Position numbers and translations under genes: made by a program
The notes under the pieces: generated by a model
The model's database searches: none
Told to the model about the DNA's origin: nothing
The model's input: only the letters and a program-made list of their open reading frames with translations
Shown: positions 18,062 to 26,598 of the stretch, in pieces
Layout: each line of letters begins with the position of its first letter
How positions within the stretch are numbered: the first letter of the stretch is position 1
Assembly (NCBI GenBank): GCA_018715725.1
Contig: DVLD01000056.1
Span: 1 to 33,413 of the forward strand
Reading direction: 5' to 3'
Length of the DNA: 33,413 nt
Origin: Candidatus Aveggerthella excrementigallinarum
Lineage (GTDB): Bacteria > Actinomycetota > Coriobacteriia > Coriobacteriales > Eggerthellaceae

Positions 18062-19693
18062 TTACCGACGCTGCTCGTCGACGGCGCCCTCGACCATGTC
18101 CAGCAGTTCCTGGCGCGTGTGCACGCCAAGCTTCGCGTACACGTTCTTGATATGGGTCTTCGCGGTGTTGACGGAGATGCCCAACTCCTCGTGGACGTAC
18201 TCGATCGAACGGCCTTTCGCCAGCAGGAACAGGACATCCCTCTCGCGCGTGGAGAGTCCGCCGTCATCGGCGATGAGGTTGCACGCGCGCGTCCAGGCGC
18301 CCTGCGGCCGCGATGCGGCGTCGCCCTCGTCAGACGCGCCGGCACCTTCGACCATGCTATCCGGGAAGATGCTGCCGAACGCGTCCGCCTCGGCTCGCTC
18401 GAGACCGTTCGCCTGGCGCAGCACGCGGCCGATCGCACGGTCGTTGAACACGAGCATGACCACAATGAGCAGGACGAACACCATCACGATCGAGACCGCG
18501 ACGATGACCGTTGGGTTGTCGCCCGTCTGCTCGAGCAGCATCGAGCCCAGCACCCACCCCAACGTCGTGCCGGCAGCGGAGGCACCGCGGCCCCAGCCGA
18601 ACACGCGCACAGGCGACAAGCTGGTCATGTAGGACACGTGCGCGCACAAGCACCAGATGACCATGACGAACAGCGCGTACGCCACGCCGATGACCTGTCC
18701 TTCGAACGCGCCCGTGCTCGCCCCGCCCGTGGCGGACGAGACGACCGGCGTGACCAACACGCCGCCCGACACCAGAATCGTCGCCGGATAGTACAGCTTC
18801 GAAACGTCAAAATCGCGCATGAGCATGCCGGCGACCAGGAAGAGGATAGCGGCGATGCACGCCGTCACCGCCACGATGATCACGCCTTTCGCGCTCAGGA
18901 CGTCAACGCCGCCCGACAACGTCGAGTAACCGCGCGTCACTCCCACGACCACGGCGAACACCGCGACCGCCAGCACGAACCGCGCGAAGAACCCGTGCGG
19001 CAGCGACCCGGTCGGACGGCGGTCGGACCGCGCAGCGTCCGTGCGCGCAAGCGTGGCGACGGAGCACAGCGCCGCCATCGTCGGCAAGAACGCCGCAAAG
19101 ACAATGCCCGCAAGCTCGGGCAAGCCCACGGCAACGAAGTACAGCATGCCGGCGAACACGAACGACGCCGCAGTGTACATGAGCGCCTGGCGCGCCGGCA
19201 CCGTGCCGTACACCATGCCAAGGCGCAGCGCGATCCATGCAGTCCCGACGCCCGTCAGGGCCGAGAAGACCGCGAAGGCGGGACCCTCCCCGCCGAAGAC
19301 CACGCCCACCGTGCTCACGGTGGCGAGCACTCCCGCAGCGAACACGATGAAGGAACGGCGCAGAATGGTCTCGACCTTGGAAGCGAACAACGACGAGACG
19401 ATGAACACGAGCGCAAGGGCTGTCGTCGAGAGCAAGTACATGTCGAACACGCTGTACGCAGCCTGGTCCTGCATCCAATCGGGCACAAGAACCTCGCTGT
19501 CGTAGCACAGCCAAATCCACGCGTAGTAGCAACCAAAGCCAAGGAACTTCAGGCTCGGCCACTGCTCGTCAATGTCCGCGAACAGCGTCGACATCGAAAG
19601 CCACGGGCGCTTCCCCTCCGCTCCTACAGCCGTGACCGCCTTCTCCTCGGACGATCGAGAAAGCGTGCTTGTTTCGTTTCGTCTTGCGTCCAT
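18062..19693 (-). CDS. LuxR-family transcriptional regulator with N-terminal multi-TM domain
   Basis: MDARRNETSTLSRSSEEK..., about 12 hydrophobic segments, C-terminal HTH GGLSTRERDVLFLLAKGRSIEYVHEELGISVNTAKTHIKNVYAKLGVHTRQELLDMVE. Confidence 0.92.
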   Translation of the reverse strand: MDARRNETSTLSRSSEEKAVTAVGAEGKRPWLSMSTLFADIDEQWPSLKFLGFGCYYAWIWLCYDSEVLVPDWMQDQAAYSVFDMYLLSTTALALVFIVSSLFASKVETILRRSFIVFAAGVLATVSTVGVVFGGEGPAFAVFSALTGVGTAWIALRLGMVYGTVPARQALMYTAASFVFAGMLYFVAVGLPELAGIVFAAFLPTMAALCSVATLARTDAARSDRRPTGSLPHGFFARFVLAVAVFAVVVGVTRGYSTLSGGVDVLSAKGVIIVAVTACIAAILFLVAGMLMRDFDVSKLYYPATILVSGGVLVTPVVSSATGGASTGAFEGQVIGVAYALFVMVIWCLCAHVSYMTSLSPVRVFGWGRGASAAGTTLGWVLGSMLLEQTGDNPTVIVAVSIVMVFVLLIVVMLVFNDRAIGRVLRQANGLERAEADAFGSIFPDSMVEGAGASDEGDAASRPQGAWTRACNLIADDGGLSTRERDVLFLLAKGRSIEYVHEELGISVNTAKTHIKNVYAKLGVHTRQELLDMVEGAVDEQRR

Positions 19694-19704
19694 GGCCCCT
19701 CCTC

Positions 19705-19737
19705 GGAAGGGCGCGCACATCTATAGCGCGGCCTTCC
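19705..19737 (-). promoter_or_regulatory. Candidate luxR promoter with operator-like inverted repeat
   Basis: Imperfect 12-bp IR GGAAGGGCGCGC/GCGCGGCCTTCC (11/12) whose 9-nt loop contains minus-strand -10-like TATAGA. Confidence 0.45.
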
Positions 19738-19761
19738 CCACTTCGCAGTGTCCCCCTTCTG

Positions 19762-20757
19762 CTACTTTACCTGTTTTTCACTGTGCTCCTGAGAACGAAA
19801 TCCACCGTTCAACAATGGAAAACTGATAGCGTGCGCTGGGCACTTGTCCGCGCACGCGCGGCATTTCGTGCATTCAGAGAGCGGCGCGGAGACCGTCCCG
19901 TCGTGCAGATCGATGCCCTCTTCGCACACCTCCGCACACTTGTGGCACGCCTCGCCGTTCTCACGCAGGCACGTCGTCGTGTCGACGCGCGGACGGAACG
20001 TGCGGTTTAGGCGCGCGATCAGCGAGAACAGCGCGCCGAGCGGGCAAAACCGGTGGCACCACTTGCGCAGCACGACGATCTCCAACAGCAGCAACGCCGG
20101 AAACACGATCAAGGATAGCGTCGCTTCGTTGAACTGGAACAGCCTCCAGAGCACAATAATCGTGCCGAACGTGAGGCCAACCGGGCAGATTAGGCAGAAG
20201 ACCGGGAAGCCGAACAGCGCGGTCGAAAGAATCGTGCCGCCCAGGACCCAGTTGCGGGAATCATGAATCCCGCCGCGTAGCTTGCGCGGGATTCCCAGCG
20301 CGCCCTGTTCGATCATCTCACCTGGATGCAAGCGGGCTTCAGCCTCCTCGGCTGCCACCTCTTCAAGCTCCTTGAGCGCCTTCTCGCGCTCTTCGCCCTC
20401 GACGCGCGCCGCGCGCTTACCCAGCTTGCGCTCCCGCTCCGCTCGCTTCTCCTGCGGAGACTTCAAGCCCAGGACGCGACGAAGCAGCGGGATGGGGCAG
20501 CCCCACGCGCAGAACGCGCGTCCGAACACGATGGTGAGGACAACGACGATGGCAGCGCCCAGCAGCATGGGCGGGACGATCGTGCGCGATGCGATGGCCG
20601 CCTCGACGGCACCGAGCGGGCAGAGCGCGGCGATGTCGGCGATGCCCCACGAGGACGGGGTGCCGAAGCCGGTGTGGATGGCCAGCCCCAGGCACACGAG
20701 TGCGATGACCGCGACCGCGCTCAACGTGCGAAGCAGCGTAGACGACGGCTTTTTCAT
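19762..20757 (-). CDS. NapH/MauN-like polyferredoxin membrane protein
   Basis: 331 aa; TM segments with CAWGCPIPLLRR, CLICPVGLTFG, CHRFCPLGALFSLI, C-terminal CHKCAEVCEEGI and CTKCRACADKCPAHAI. Confidence 0.87.
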   Translation of the reverse strand: MKKPSSTLLRTLSAVAVIALVCLGLAIHTGFGTPSSWGIADIAALCPLGAVEAAIASRTIVPPMLLGAAIVVVLTIVFGRAFCAWGCPIPLLRRVLGLKSPQEKRAERERKLGKRAARVEGEEREKALKELEEVAAEEAEARLHPGEMIEQGALGIPRKLRGGIHDSRNWVLGGTILSTALFGFPVFCLICPVGLTFGTIIVLWRLFQFNEATLSLIVFPALLLLEIVVLRKWCHRFCPLGALFSLIARLNRTFRPRVDTTTCLRENGEACHKCAEVCEEGIDLHDGTVSAPLSECTKCRACADKCPAHAISFPLLNGGFRSQEHSEKQVK

Positions 20758-20758
20758 G

Positions 20759-21385
20759 TCACATCAACTCGCTTTCGGTCGAGACCGTCGTGCGCGAAAG
20801 GCGGTCGTACACCGCGGGAGACACGACCTCGATGCCGCGGTGCATGCCGCCGACGAACGAGCGGTACACGAGCGCCGGGCATTCGTCGACGCACAGGCCG
20901 CACCCATTGCACGCGTCGGCATTGACCTGCGGATGGCCCGCCCCGTCAAGCGAGATGGCCTCGTACGGGCAGACCTCGGCACACCGGTCGCACCCGCCGT
21001 AGTACGCGACGCACCGATCTTCGATGACGACCGCGACGCCGATCTTCTCGCGCGTCTCGTCGAACGGGCGAATGGCGCCCGTCATGCAGACTTCCGCGCA
21101 CTTGTCGCAGAAATCGCAGTAGCCTTTGTGAAAGTCAAGAATGGGCGTGCGCGCGTTCACCAGCCCGTCTTCGACATGTCCGACGGCGATCACGCCGGTC
21201 GGGCACACGGAGCGGCACCGATCGCAGCGCACGCAAGTGCTTAGCAGGTGCGCCTCGTCCTGAGCGCCCGGCGGGCGCAGCAACTCGTCGGAGGAACCGA
21301 GAACGCGGACTCCCCCGCCGATTCCAGCGCACGCGACAACGCTCGCGCACGCGCCAATGAACGTTCTGCGCGTCAAGTCAGCCAT
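20759..21385 (-). CDS. NapG/MauM-like Tat-exported 4Fe-4S ferredoxin
   Basis: MADLTRRTFIGACASVVACAGIGG (twin-Arg) with CVRCDRCRSVCP, CDFCDKCAEVCM, CDRCAEVCP, CNGCGLCVDECP clusters. Confidence 0.88.
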   Translation of the reverse strand: MADLTRRTFIGACASVVACAGIGGGVRVLGSSDELLRPPGAQDEAHLLSTCVRCDRCRSVCPTGVIAVGHVEDGLVNARTPILDFHKGYCDFCDKCAEVCMTGAIRPFDETREKIGVAVVIEDRCVAYYGGCDRCAEVCPYEAISLDGAGHPQVNADACNGCGLCVDECPALVYRSFVGGMHRGIEVVSPAVYDRLSRTTVSTESELM

Positions 21386-21470
21386 GCCTCTCCTCTCTCT
21401 CCGCGATCGGGACGTTACCCGCCAAGCGCCCGCGCTGCATCGGCGAGCGCTCGCCTGCTCGCGCTTACGC

Positions 21471-22145
21471 CTACTCCCGCGCGTACGCCGCCAGGTCGTC
21501 CACGACCTCGCGGTCGAGCGCCAGGAAGCCGCGCGTCAAGCTCGCCACGCCGCGGTAGAAGTCGGTGCGGGCATGCTCGTCGATCGCCTGCGTGAACGTG
21601 GGAATCCAGTTCTCCAGATGCTCCGCAAGAAAGCGGTCCTGCACGCCGACCAGGCGAGCGAACTCTGCGTCGTCGCCTTCGTCGATCGCCTCGACCGCAC
21701 GGTCGATCAAGCGCGCCATGAATTGCATCTCGAACGACACGTGGTCCTCGGGCGTGGTGTTGTCGGCGGGAAGGTCGATCCCCTCGGCGCGGTAGAACGC
21801 GACCGCACCGTCGCGCGCCTCCTGCATGAGCAGGTGCTGCTCGCTCGTGAAGACCGACTCGTACGGCGGCGCCATGACCGTGTCGTACATGCCCGCGCTC
21901 AGGAACGTGTGGGCGTAGTCGACCGCCAGCTCCTGTCGCGTACCTGCGTCACGGTGCCGCAGGTATTCCTTGATGGTTGCGTACCCCTGCGCGATCTCGG
22001 AGTCGTCCTGCGGGAACTCTTGCGTCGCCAGCGTTTCAATCTGCTCGACGGTCAATTCCGTGAAATAGACGCTCGCCAGGAAGCGGTAGAACGTGGCGCG
22101 TGCTTCGCTCGATTCGCGCACGTCCTGTTTCATTGCTTCGTCCAT
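21471..22145 (-). CDS. TorD/DmsD-family molybdoenzyme chaperone
   Basis: MDEAMKQDVRESSEARATFYRFLASVYFTELTVEQIETLA...DYAHTFLSAGMYDTVMAPPYESVFTSEQHLLMQEARD; 224 aa, next to dms genes. Confidence 0.85.
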   Translation of the reverse strand: MDEAMKQDVRESSEARATFYRFLASVYFTELTVEQIETLATQEFPQDDSEIAQGYATIKEYLRHRDAGTRQELAVDYAHTFLSAGMYDTVMAPPYESVFTSEQHLLMQEARDGAVAFYRAEGIDLPADNTTPEDHVSFEMQFMARLIDRAVEAIDEGDDAEFARLVGVQDRFLAEHLENWIPTFTQAIDEHARTDFYRGVASLTRGFLALDREVVDDLAAYARE

Positions 22146-22177
22146 GTGATGGTCTCCTTGCTTCGTCAGGTTTGGAA

Positions 22178-22330
22178 CGGTCGAGCCGGCCTTGGGAGGG
22201 ATCAGAGGGATGGGGTACACAAGGCCGGCCGATCGACCGGCGAAGCGCCGTGCGAGAGAGGGGAAGCTGCATGGCGCTTCGCCGAGCGGTCGTCCGAAGA
22301 GCTGCCGGCCCGCATTCGCAGGCCGGCAGC
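22178..22330 (-). repeat. Cluster of three consecutive stem-loops in dmsC-torD intergenic
   Basis: 17-bp stem with 3-nt bulge (22178-22194/22220-22239), 12-bp stem (22238-22249/22273-22284), 10-bp stem (22301-22310/22321-22330). Confidence 0.8.
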
Positions 22331-22350
22331 GGAACATGCCTTGGGGCTCC

Positions 22351-23163
22351 TTAGAGGGCAACCCCGAACAGGGACATCAGGGCCGAGCCTACAAGCCACA
22401 TGACGCAGCGCAGGCCAATCGACCCGATGAGGGCGCCCACCACGGCGATGGCGCCGTAGGTCAGGCCAGAAGCGGGCTTCTTGCTCGCCAGGTAGCCGAA
22501 CACAATCGGCGCGACGCCGCCACAGACGACGACCGCCAGCCAGAAGATAGCAGCCTGGTCGCCGAAGGCGACGTTGCCGGCAACGCCGTAGACGACGCCG
22601 AGCACCAGGGCGAGCACGCCACCCGCGGTGGCGAGCAGGCCAGCGAAGGAGATCGCCTCATCGCTCTCCTTCAGAGCAGCGCACAGCACCAGGTAGAGCG
22701 CCGTGCCGCTGGCAGCGGCAGTGCCCAGGTACGCGAGCGGAAGCGTGACGGTGTCCCACATGGCGTGGGAGGACATCATGTAGGACGCGCCGCAGGCGAA
22801 GGTCAGCGCGATGGCGGCGATGATGCCGAGGACCGCGAAGACCTTGCGGGCTCCAGCAGACGCCTCGCGCTTCACCAGGATCGCGTAAACGATCGCGACG
22901 ACGGCGAGGATGCCCAGGAGCAGCGCCTCCAGGAAGATGCCCGCGGTGGGATGGCCGAGGGCTGCCAGCATGCGCTCAGGATGCGAAAGGTGCGTCACAG
23001 AGCAGATGCCGCCGACTGCCAGCAGGACCACCGCCAGGATAGCGGCAGGGAACGCCGTCTTTTTCGTCGTGCCCTTGAGCTCATCGATGGCGGCGCTAGC
23101 AAACAGCCACGCACCGGCACCGGAGAGCACCGTGAACAGAACGAGTGACCATTGGATCTCCAT
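22351..23163 (-). CDS. DmsC-like membrane anchor subunit
   Basis: 270 aa; MEIQWSLVLFTVLSGAGAWLFASAAIDEL...THLSHPERMLAALGHPTAGIFLEALLLGILAV; multiple TMs; follows dmsB directly. Confidence 0.87.
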   Translation of the reverse strand: MEIQWSLVLFTVLSGAGAWLFASAAIDELKGTTKKTAFPAAILAVVLLAVGGICSVTHLSHPERMLAALGHPTAGIFLEALLLGILAVVAIVYAILVKREASAGARKVFAVLGIIAAIALTFACGASYMMSSHAMWDTVTLPLAYLGTAAASGTALYLVLCAALKESDEAISFAGLLATAGGVLALVLGVVYGVAGNVAFGDQAAIFWLAVVVCGGVAPIVFGYLASKKPASGLTYGAIAVVGALIGSIGLRCVMWLVGSALMSLFGVAL

Positions 23164-23748
23164 TTAGATGCGCTCCTTCCATTCGCCATGCTTCGGGGAC
23201 CAGATGTAATGGGTCGCCGGATGGTTCCCCACGTCCTCGAGCGTGTGGATCGCGTCAGCGTCGTAGCGCGCGAGCTCCTTGGACACGTCGGAATCCGGGT
23301 CGTCCAAGTCGCCGTAGAAGCGCGCGCCAGCGGCGCAGCTCTTCACGCACGCGGGCAGCTCGCCCTGCGCGGTCAGGTGGCCGCACAGCGTGCACTTCTC
23401 GACCGTCTTGGTCTCGGCGTTCCAATTGCGGACGCCGTACGGGCACGCCATCATGCAGTACTTGCAGCCGATGCACTTCTCGCGGTCGACGAGCACGATG
23501 TTGGTCTCGGGGTCGCGGTAGCTCGCGCCGGTCGGGCACACGTGGACGCACGGGGCGTCCTCGCACTGCTGGCACATGGACGGCACCTTGTAGCGCGTGA
23601 TGTCCGGGTAGTCGCCGATCGGTCCGACCTCGACGACCTTGTTCCAGTACTCACCCAGCGCGATGTCGTTCTCCATCTTGCAGGCGACCTCGCAGCCGTA
23701 GCAGCCAGTGCAGCGGTCGAGGTTCACGACGATGCAATTACGCGCCAT
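23164..23748 (-). CDS. DmsB-like 4Fe-4S electron-transfer subunit
   Basis: 194 aa; LDRCTGCYGCEVACKMENDIALGEYWNKV, CQQCEDAPCVHVCPTGASYRD, CIGCKYCMMACPYGVRNWN, VEKCTLCGHLTAQGELPACVKSC. Confidence 0.93.
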   Translation of the reverse strand: MARNCIVVNLDRCTGCYGCEVACKMENDIALGEYWNKVVEVGPIGDYPDITRYKVPSMCQQCEDAPCVHVCPTGASYRDPETNIVLVDREKCIGCKYCMMACPYGVRNWNAETKTVEKCTLCGHLTAQGELPACVKSCAAGARFYGDLDDPDSDVSKELARYDADAIHTLEDVGNHPATHYIWSPKHGEWKERI

Positions 23749-26476
23749 AATCGAACACCTCCTCGGTAGGATCGGAGGGCGTCGGCAGCCACGGAGTGAA
23801 GTCCTCGGGCTTCATCCAGGTACCTTCCGGCGCGCCTTCGGGGCACGGGTAGACCTTGACCGTGAAGCCGCGGAGCGTGTAGGTGCCGTACTCCGGGTTG
23901 TACGGGGCGTCGGTCTTGCTCAGGACGTTGTAGTTCATGGCCGTGTAGGCGAGCTTCGGGTCGTCGCTGTTCAGGAACTCAGGATTCCAGAAACGCTCCT
24001 GGTACAGGACGCCCTCCGGGATGGCAGTCGTGACCTTCGCCAGGCCGCGCGTCTTGGCGCGGCGGGACTCGATCCACGTCCACGTGCCGTCCTCGATGCC
24101 GTACTTCTCGGCATCCGCGGGGTTGATCCACAGCTCGGGCACGGGATAGATCTCGCGCAGCCACGGGACGTTGCGCAGCGTGCCATGGTGGTACATGGGC
24201 AGGCGGCCGTTCGTGATGACGAGCGGGAAGTCGGGGTCGTAGCCCTCGGCGCCCTCGATCGGGGACTCCGCCGGCTCCACGTAGTAGCAGAGCGGCTCGT
24301 AGTCGGCGCTGGCGGGCGGAACCTCGAAGTGCTCCTCTTCGGCGCACTTCGCCCACGGATAGCCCGTGCGGCCCAGGATGGTGTTGGACTCGGCGTAGAT
24401 CTCGAGCTTCTTAGACGGCGTGCCGAAGCCCTTCGGCTTGCCGGTCTTCTCGTCGATCTTCTTGTAGACCTCGTAGGTGCGGTACTCGTCGACGGAGCAC
24501 CACTCCATGACGCCCTTCTCGCAGAGCTCGTCCCACGTGATGCCGGACGTGCCCATGTGCTGCTTCTGCTTCTCGTACTCGTTCTTATAGAGCACGTGTC
24601 CGAAGGTCGCTTCCGGGTCGAAGGCGCGGGCGGCGGCTTCGTTGCCCAGCTCGGCGCACTTCTGGACGATGTTCGTCCAGATGATGCCCTCTTCCACCGT
24701 CTCGAACAGGTGGGTGACCGCCTGGCGGACGACGACGGTGTTGAGCTGCGGGATGGGCAGGTTCGTCTCCAGCCACTCCGTGCACGGCAGCGCGTAGTCG
24801 GCGTACATGCGGGTGAAGGCCGTCGGGTACATGTAGATGTGGACGATGCAGTCGACGTTCGGCGTGACCTCGTCAAGCTGCAGGGCGTTGCCAAGCACTG
24901 CGTGCTTGTTGCCGGAACGGTCGAACCACATGTGAATCTGGTACGGGTCGCCGTCCTTCATCATGGTCATGACATCGGGGATGAAGCACATATCCCAGTC
25001 CATGAGGCCCTTGTGCTCGATGTAGCCCGCACGCCTCATGACCTTTTCCTTAGACAGCAGGCGCGGGGTATTGCCCAGCTGGTCCTTGACGGGGCAGCCC
25101 TTGAAGTTCTGCAGCATGGTACCGGGTTTCTCGACGTTGCCCATGAGGAATTCCAGGGCAAGGGCAGCCAGCGCGCACTGCTGGGACTGCGGGTACTGGT
25201 CGATCGGCACGCCCTGCATGATGCCGGACTGGCCCTCGGGGTCGGTGTAGATCTCGAGCGCCTTCACGATCTGGTCGGCGTCCAACCAGCAGACCTCGGC
25301 GGCCTTCTCGACGGTCCACTCCTCGCAGGACTGCTTGAGCAGCTCACCGCCGGTGGAGCACTGCATGCCGTTGACCTCGTAGGTGCCGAACAGCGCCGGG
25401 TCGACGCCTTCGTTCATGGGATAGTCCACAACGACGGGCTGGTTGGTCTTGGAGTCCCACACCACGTAGTCCTTGTCGGTACCTTCAAGTCCAGCCTCCG
25501 TCGCCTTGAGCGTCAGGCGCGTCTCCGGGTTGATCAGGTACGGCATGTTCGTCCAGGTCTTGCAGAACTCGGCGTCATATCGCTCGTTCTCGATGATCCA
25601 GTGCTCCCATGCCAGAAGCAGCGCGGCGTCGGTGCCCGGGCGGATGGGCAGCCACACGTCGGCCTTGGACGCGTCCAAGGTCATGCGCGGGTCGATGACC
25701 ACCGTCTTGAGGCCCTGCTCGCGAGCACGCAGCTCCGCCAGCGCGCGACCGCCGGTCGCGACGGAGGAGTTGGACGGGTCGGTGCCCCACAGCACCAGGC
25801 TCGTCACCGGCGTGTCGTCGAAGTAGTAGTCCCAACCGTTGGAGTCCGCGAAGGACAGGTTGTTCGGCTTGCCGGCGCCGTAGACCAGCTGCGAGGCGGC
25901 CATGCGGGGCAGATAGCACTGGGCGCAACCGGGCTCCCACACGTTCGGCGTGTTGATGGACTCGCCGAACCACTTCACGTTAGAGAAGTGTGGGTTGCCG
26001 CCGCCGCCCGTGGACACCGTGATGGCCTCGGAACCGTACTTGTCGGAAATCTCGTTGATCTTGGTCGCGATATCCGTGATGGCCTCGTCCCAGGAGATGC
26101 GCTCCCAGTCGTTGCCACCGCGCTCGCCCACGCGACGCAAGGGATACTGCAGGCGGTTCGGGTTGTAGAGCGCCTGGATGCCGGCAAGACCCTTGGCGCA
26201 CACGCCGCCCATGCTCATGGGACTCTCCGGATTGCCCTCGATCTTGATGACGCGACCGTTCTGGACGTGCGCCAGGACAGCGCATGCCGCGATGCACGCA
26301 CGGCACGAGGTCTTGACGATCTTGACGTCGTTGCTCTCGGCAGCGCGGGCGGGATCAGCCTTCACAAAGCAGTCCGTCGCCGCGATGCCGGAAGCGGCAA
26401 CCGCACCACACAACGCCGACGCCTTCACGAAGCTACGGCGCGACATGGTCGCGGATGCCTGGCTCGCTGTTGCCAT
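23738..26476 (-). CDS. DmsA-like Tat-exported molybdopterin oxidoreductase, substrate unknown
   Basis: 912 aa; MSRRSFVKASALCGAVAASGIA twin-Arg leader, CRACIAACAVLAHVQNGRVIKIEGNPESPMSMGGVCAKG 4Fe-4S motif, LVLWGTDPSNSSVATGGRALAELRAREQGLKTVVIDPRMTLDA, C-terminal dinucleotide-binding-like domain. Confidence 0.93.
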   Translation of the reverse strand: MATASQASATMSRRSFVKASALCGAVAASGIAATDCFVKADPARAAESNDVKIVKTSCRACIAACAVLAHVQNGRVIKIEGNPESPMSMGGVCAKGLAGIQALYNPNRLQYPLRRVGERGGNDWERISWDEAITDIATKINEISDKYGSEAITVSTGGGGNPHFSNVKWFGESINTPNVWEPGCAQCYLPRMAASQLVYGAGKPNNLSFADSNGWDYYFDDTPVTSLVLWGTDPSNSSVATGGRALAELRAREQGLKTVVIDPRMTLDASKADVWLPIRPGTDAALLLAWEHWIIENERYDAEFCKTWTNMPYLINPETRLTLKATEAGLEGTDKDYVVWDSKTNQPVVVDYPMNEGVDPALFGTYEVNGMQCSTGGELLKQSCEEWTVEKAAEVCWLDADQIVKALEIYTDPEGQSGIMQGVPIDQYPQSQQCALAALALEFLMGNVEKPGTMLQNFKGCPVKDQLGNTPRLLSKEKVMRRAGYIEHKGLMDWDMCFIPDVMTMMKDGDPYQIHMWFDRSGNKHAVLGNALQLDEVTPNVDCIVHIYMYPTAFTRMYADYALPCTEWLETNLPIPQLNTVVVRQAVTHLFETVEEGIIWTNIVQKCAELGNEAAARAFDPEATFGHVLYKNEYEKQKQHMGTSGITWDELCEKGVMEWCSVDEYRTYEVYKKIDEKTGKPKGFGTPSKKLEIYAESNTILGRTGYPWAKCAEEEHFEVPPASADYEPLCYYVEPAESPIEGAEGYDPDFPLVITNGRLPMYHHGTLRNVPWLREIYPVPELWINPADAEKYGIEDGTWTWIESRRAKTRGLAKVTTAIPEGVLYQERFWNPEFLNSDDPKLAYTAMNYNVLSKTDAPYNPEYGTYTLRGFTVKVYPCPEGAPEGTWMKPEDFTPWLPTPSDPTEEVFDYGA

Positions 26477-26528
26477 ACTCCCTCCTTTTTCTCTCTTCCT
26501 TGGACGTTCGTCCACGTGAATGTGCACA

Positions 26529-26544
26529 AGGCGGCATGCCGCCT
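26529..26544. promoter_or_regulatory. 16-bp perfect palindrome upstream of dmsA
   Basis: AGGCGGCATGCCGCCT, between leader gene stop and dmsA start. Confidence 0.5.
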
Positions 26545-26598
26545 AGTGACCGAAGTAAAACGACGCGCGACCGTGCGCGGCCGCGCCGCCCAGCGGGC

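Noticed and set aside
21442-21455. GGCGAGCGCTCGCC palindrome between torD and the NapG-like gene
   Set aside because: Low-information GC palindrome in a short operon gap; no further support for a function.
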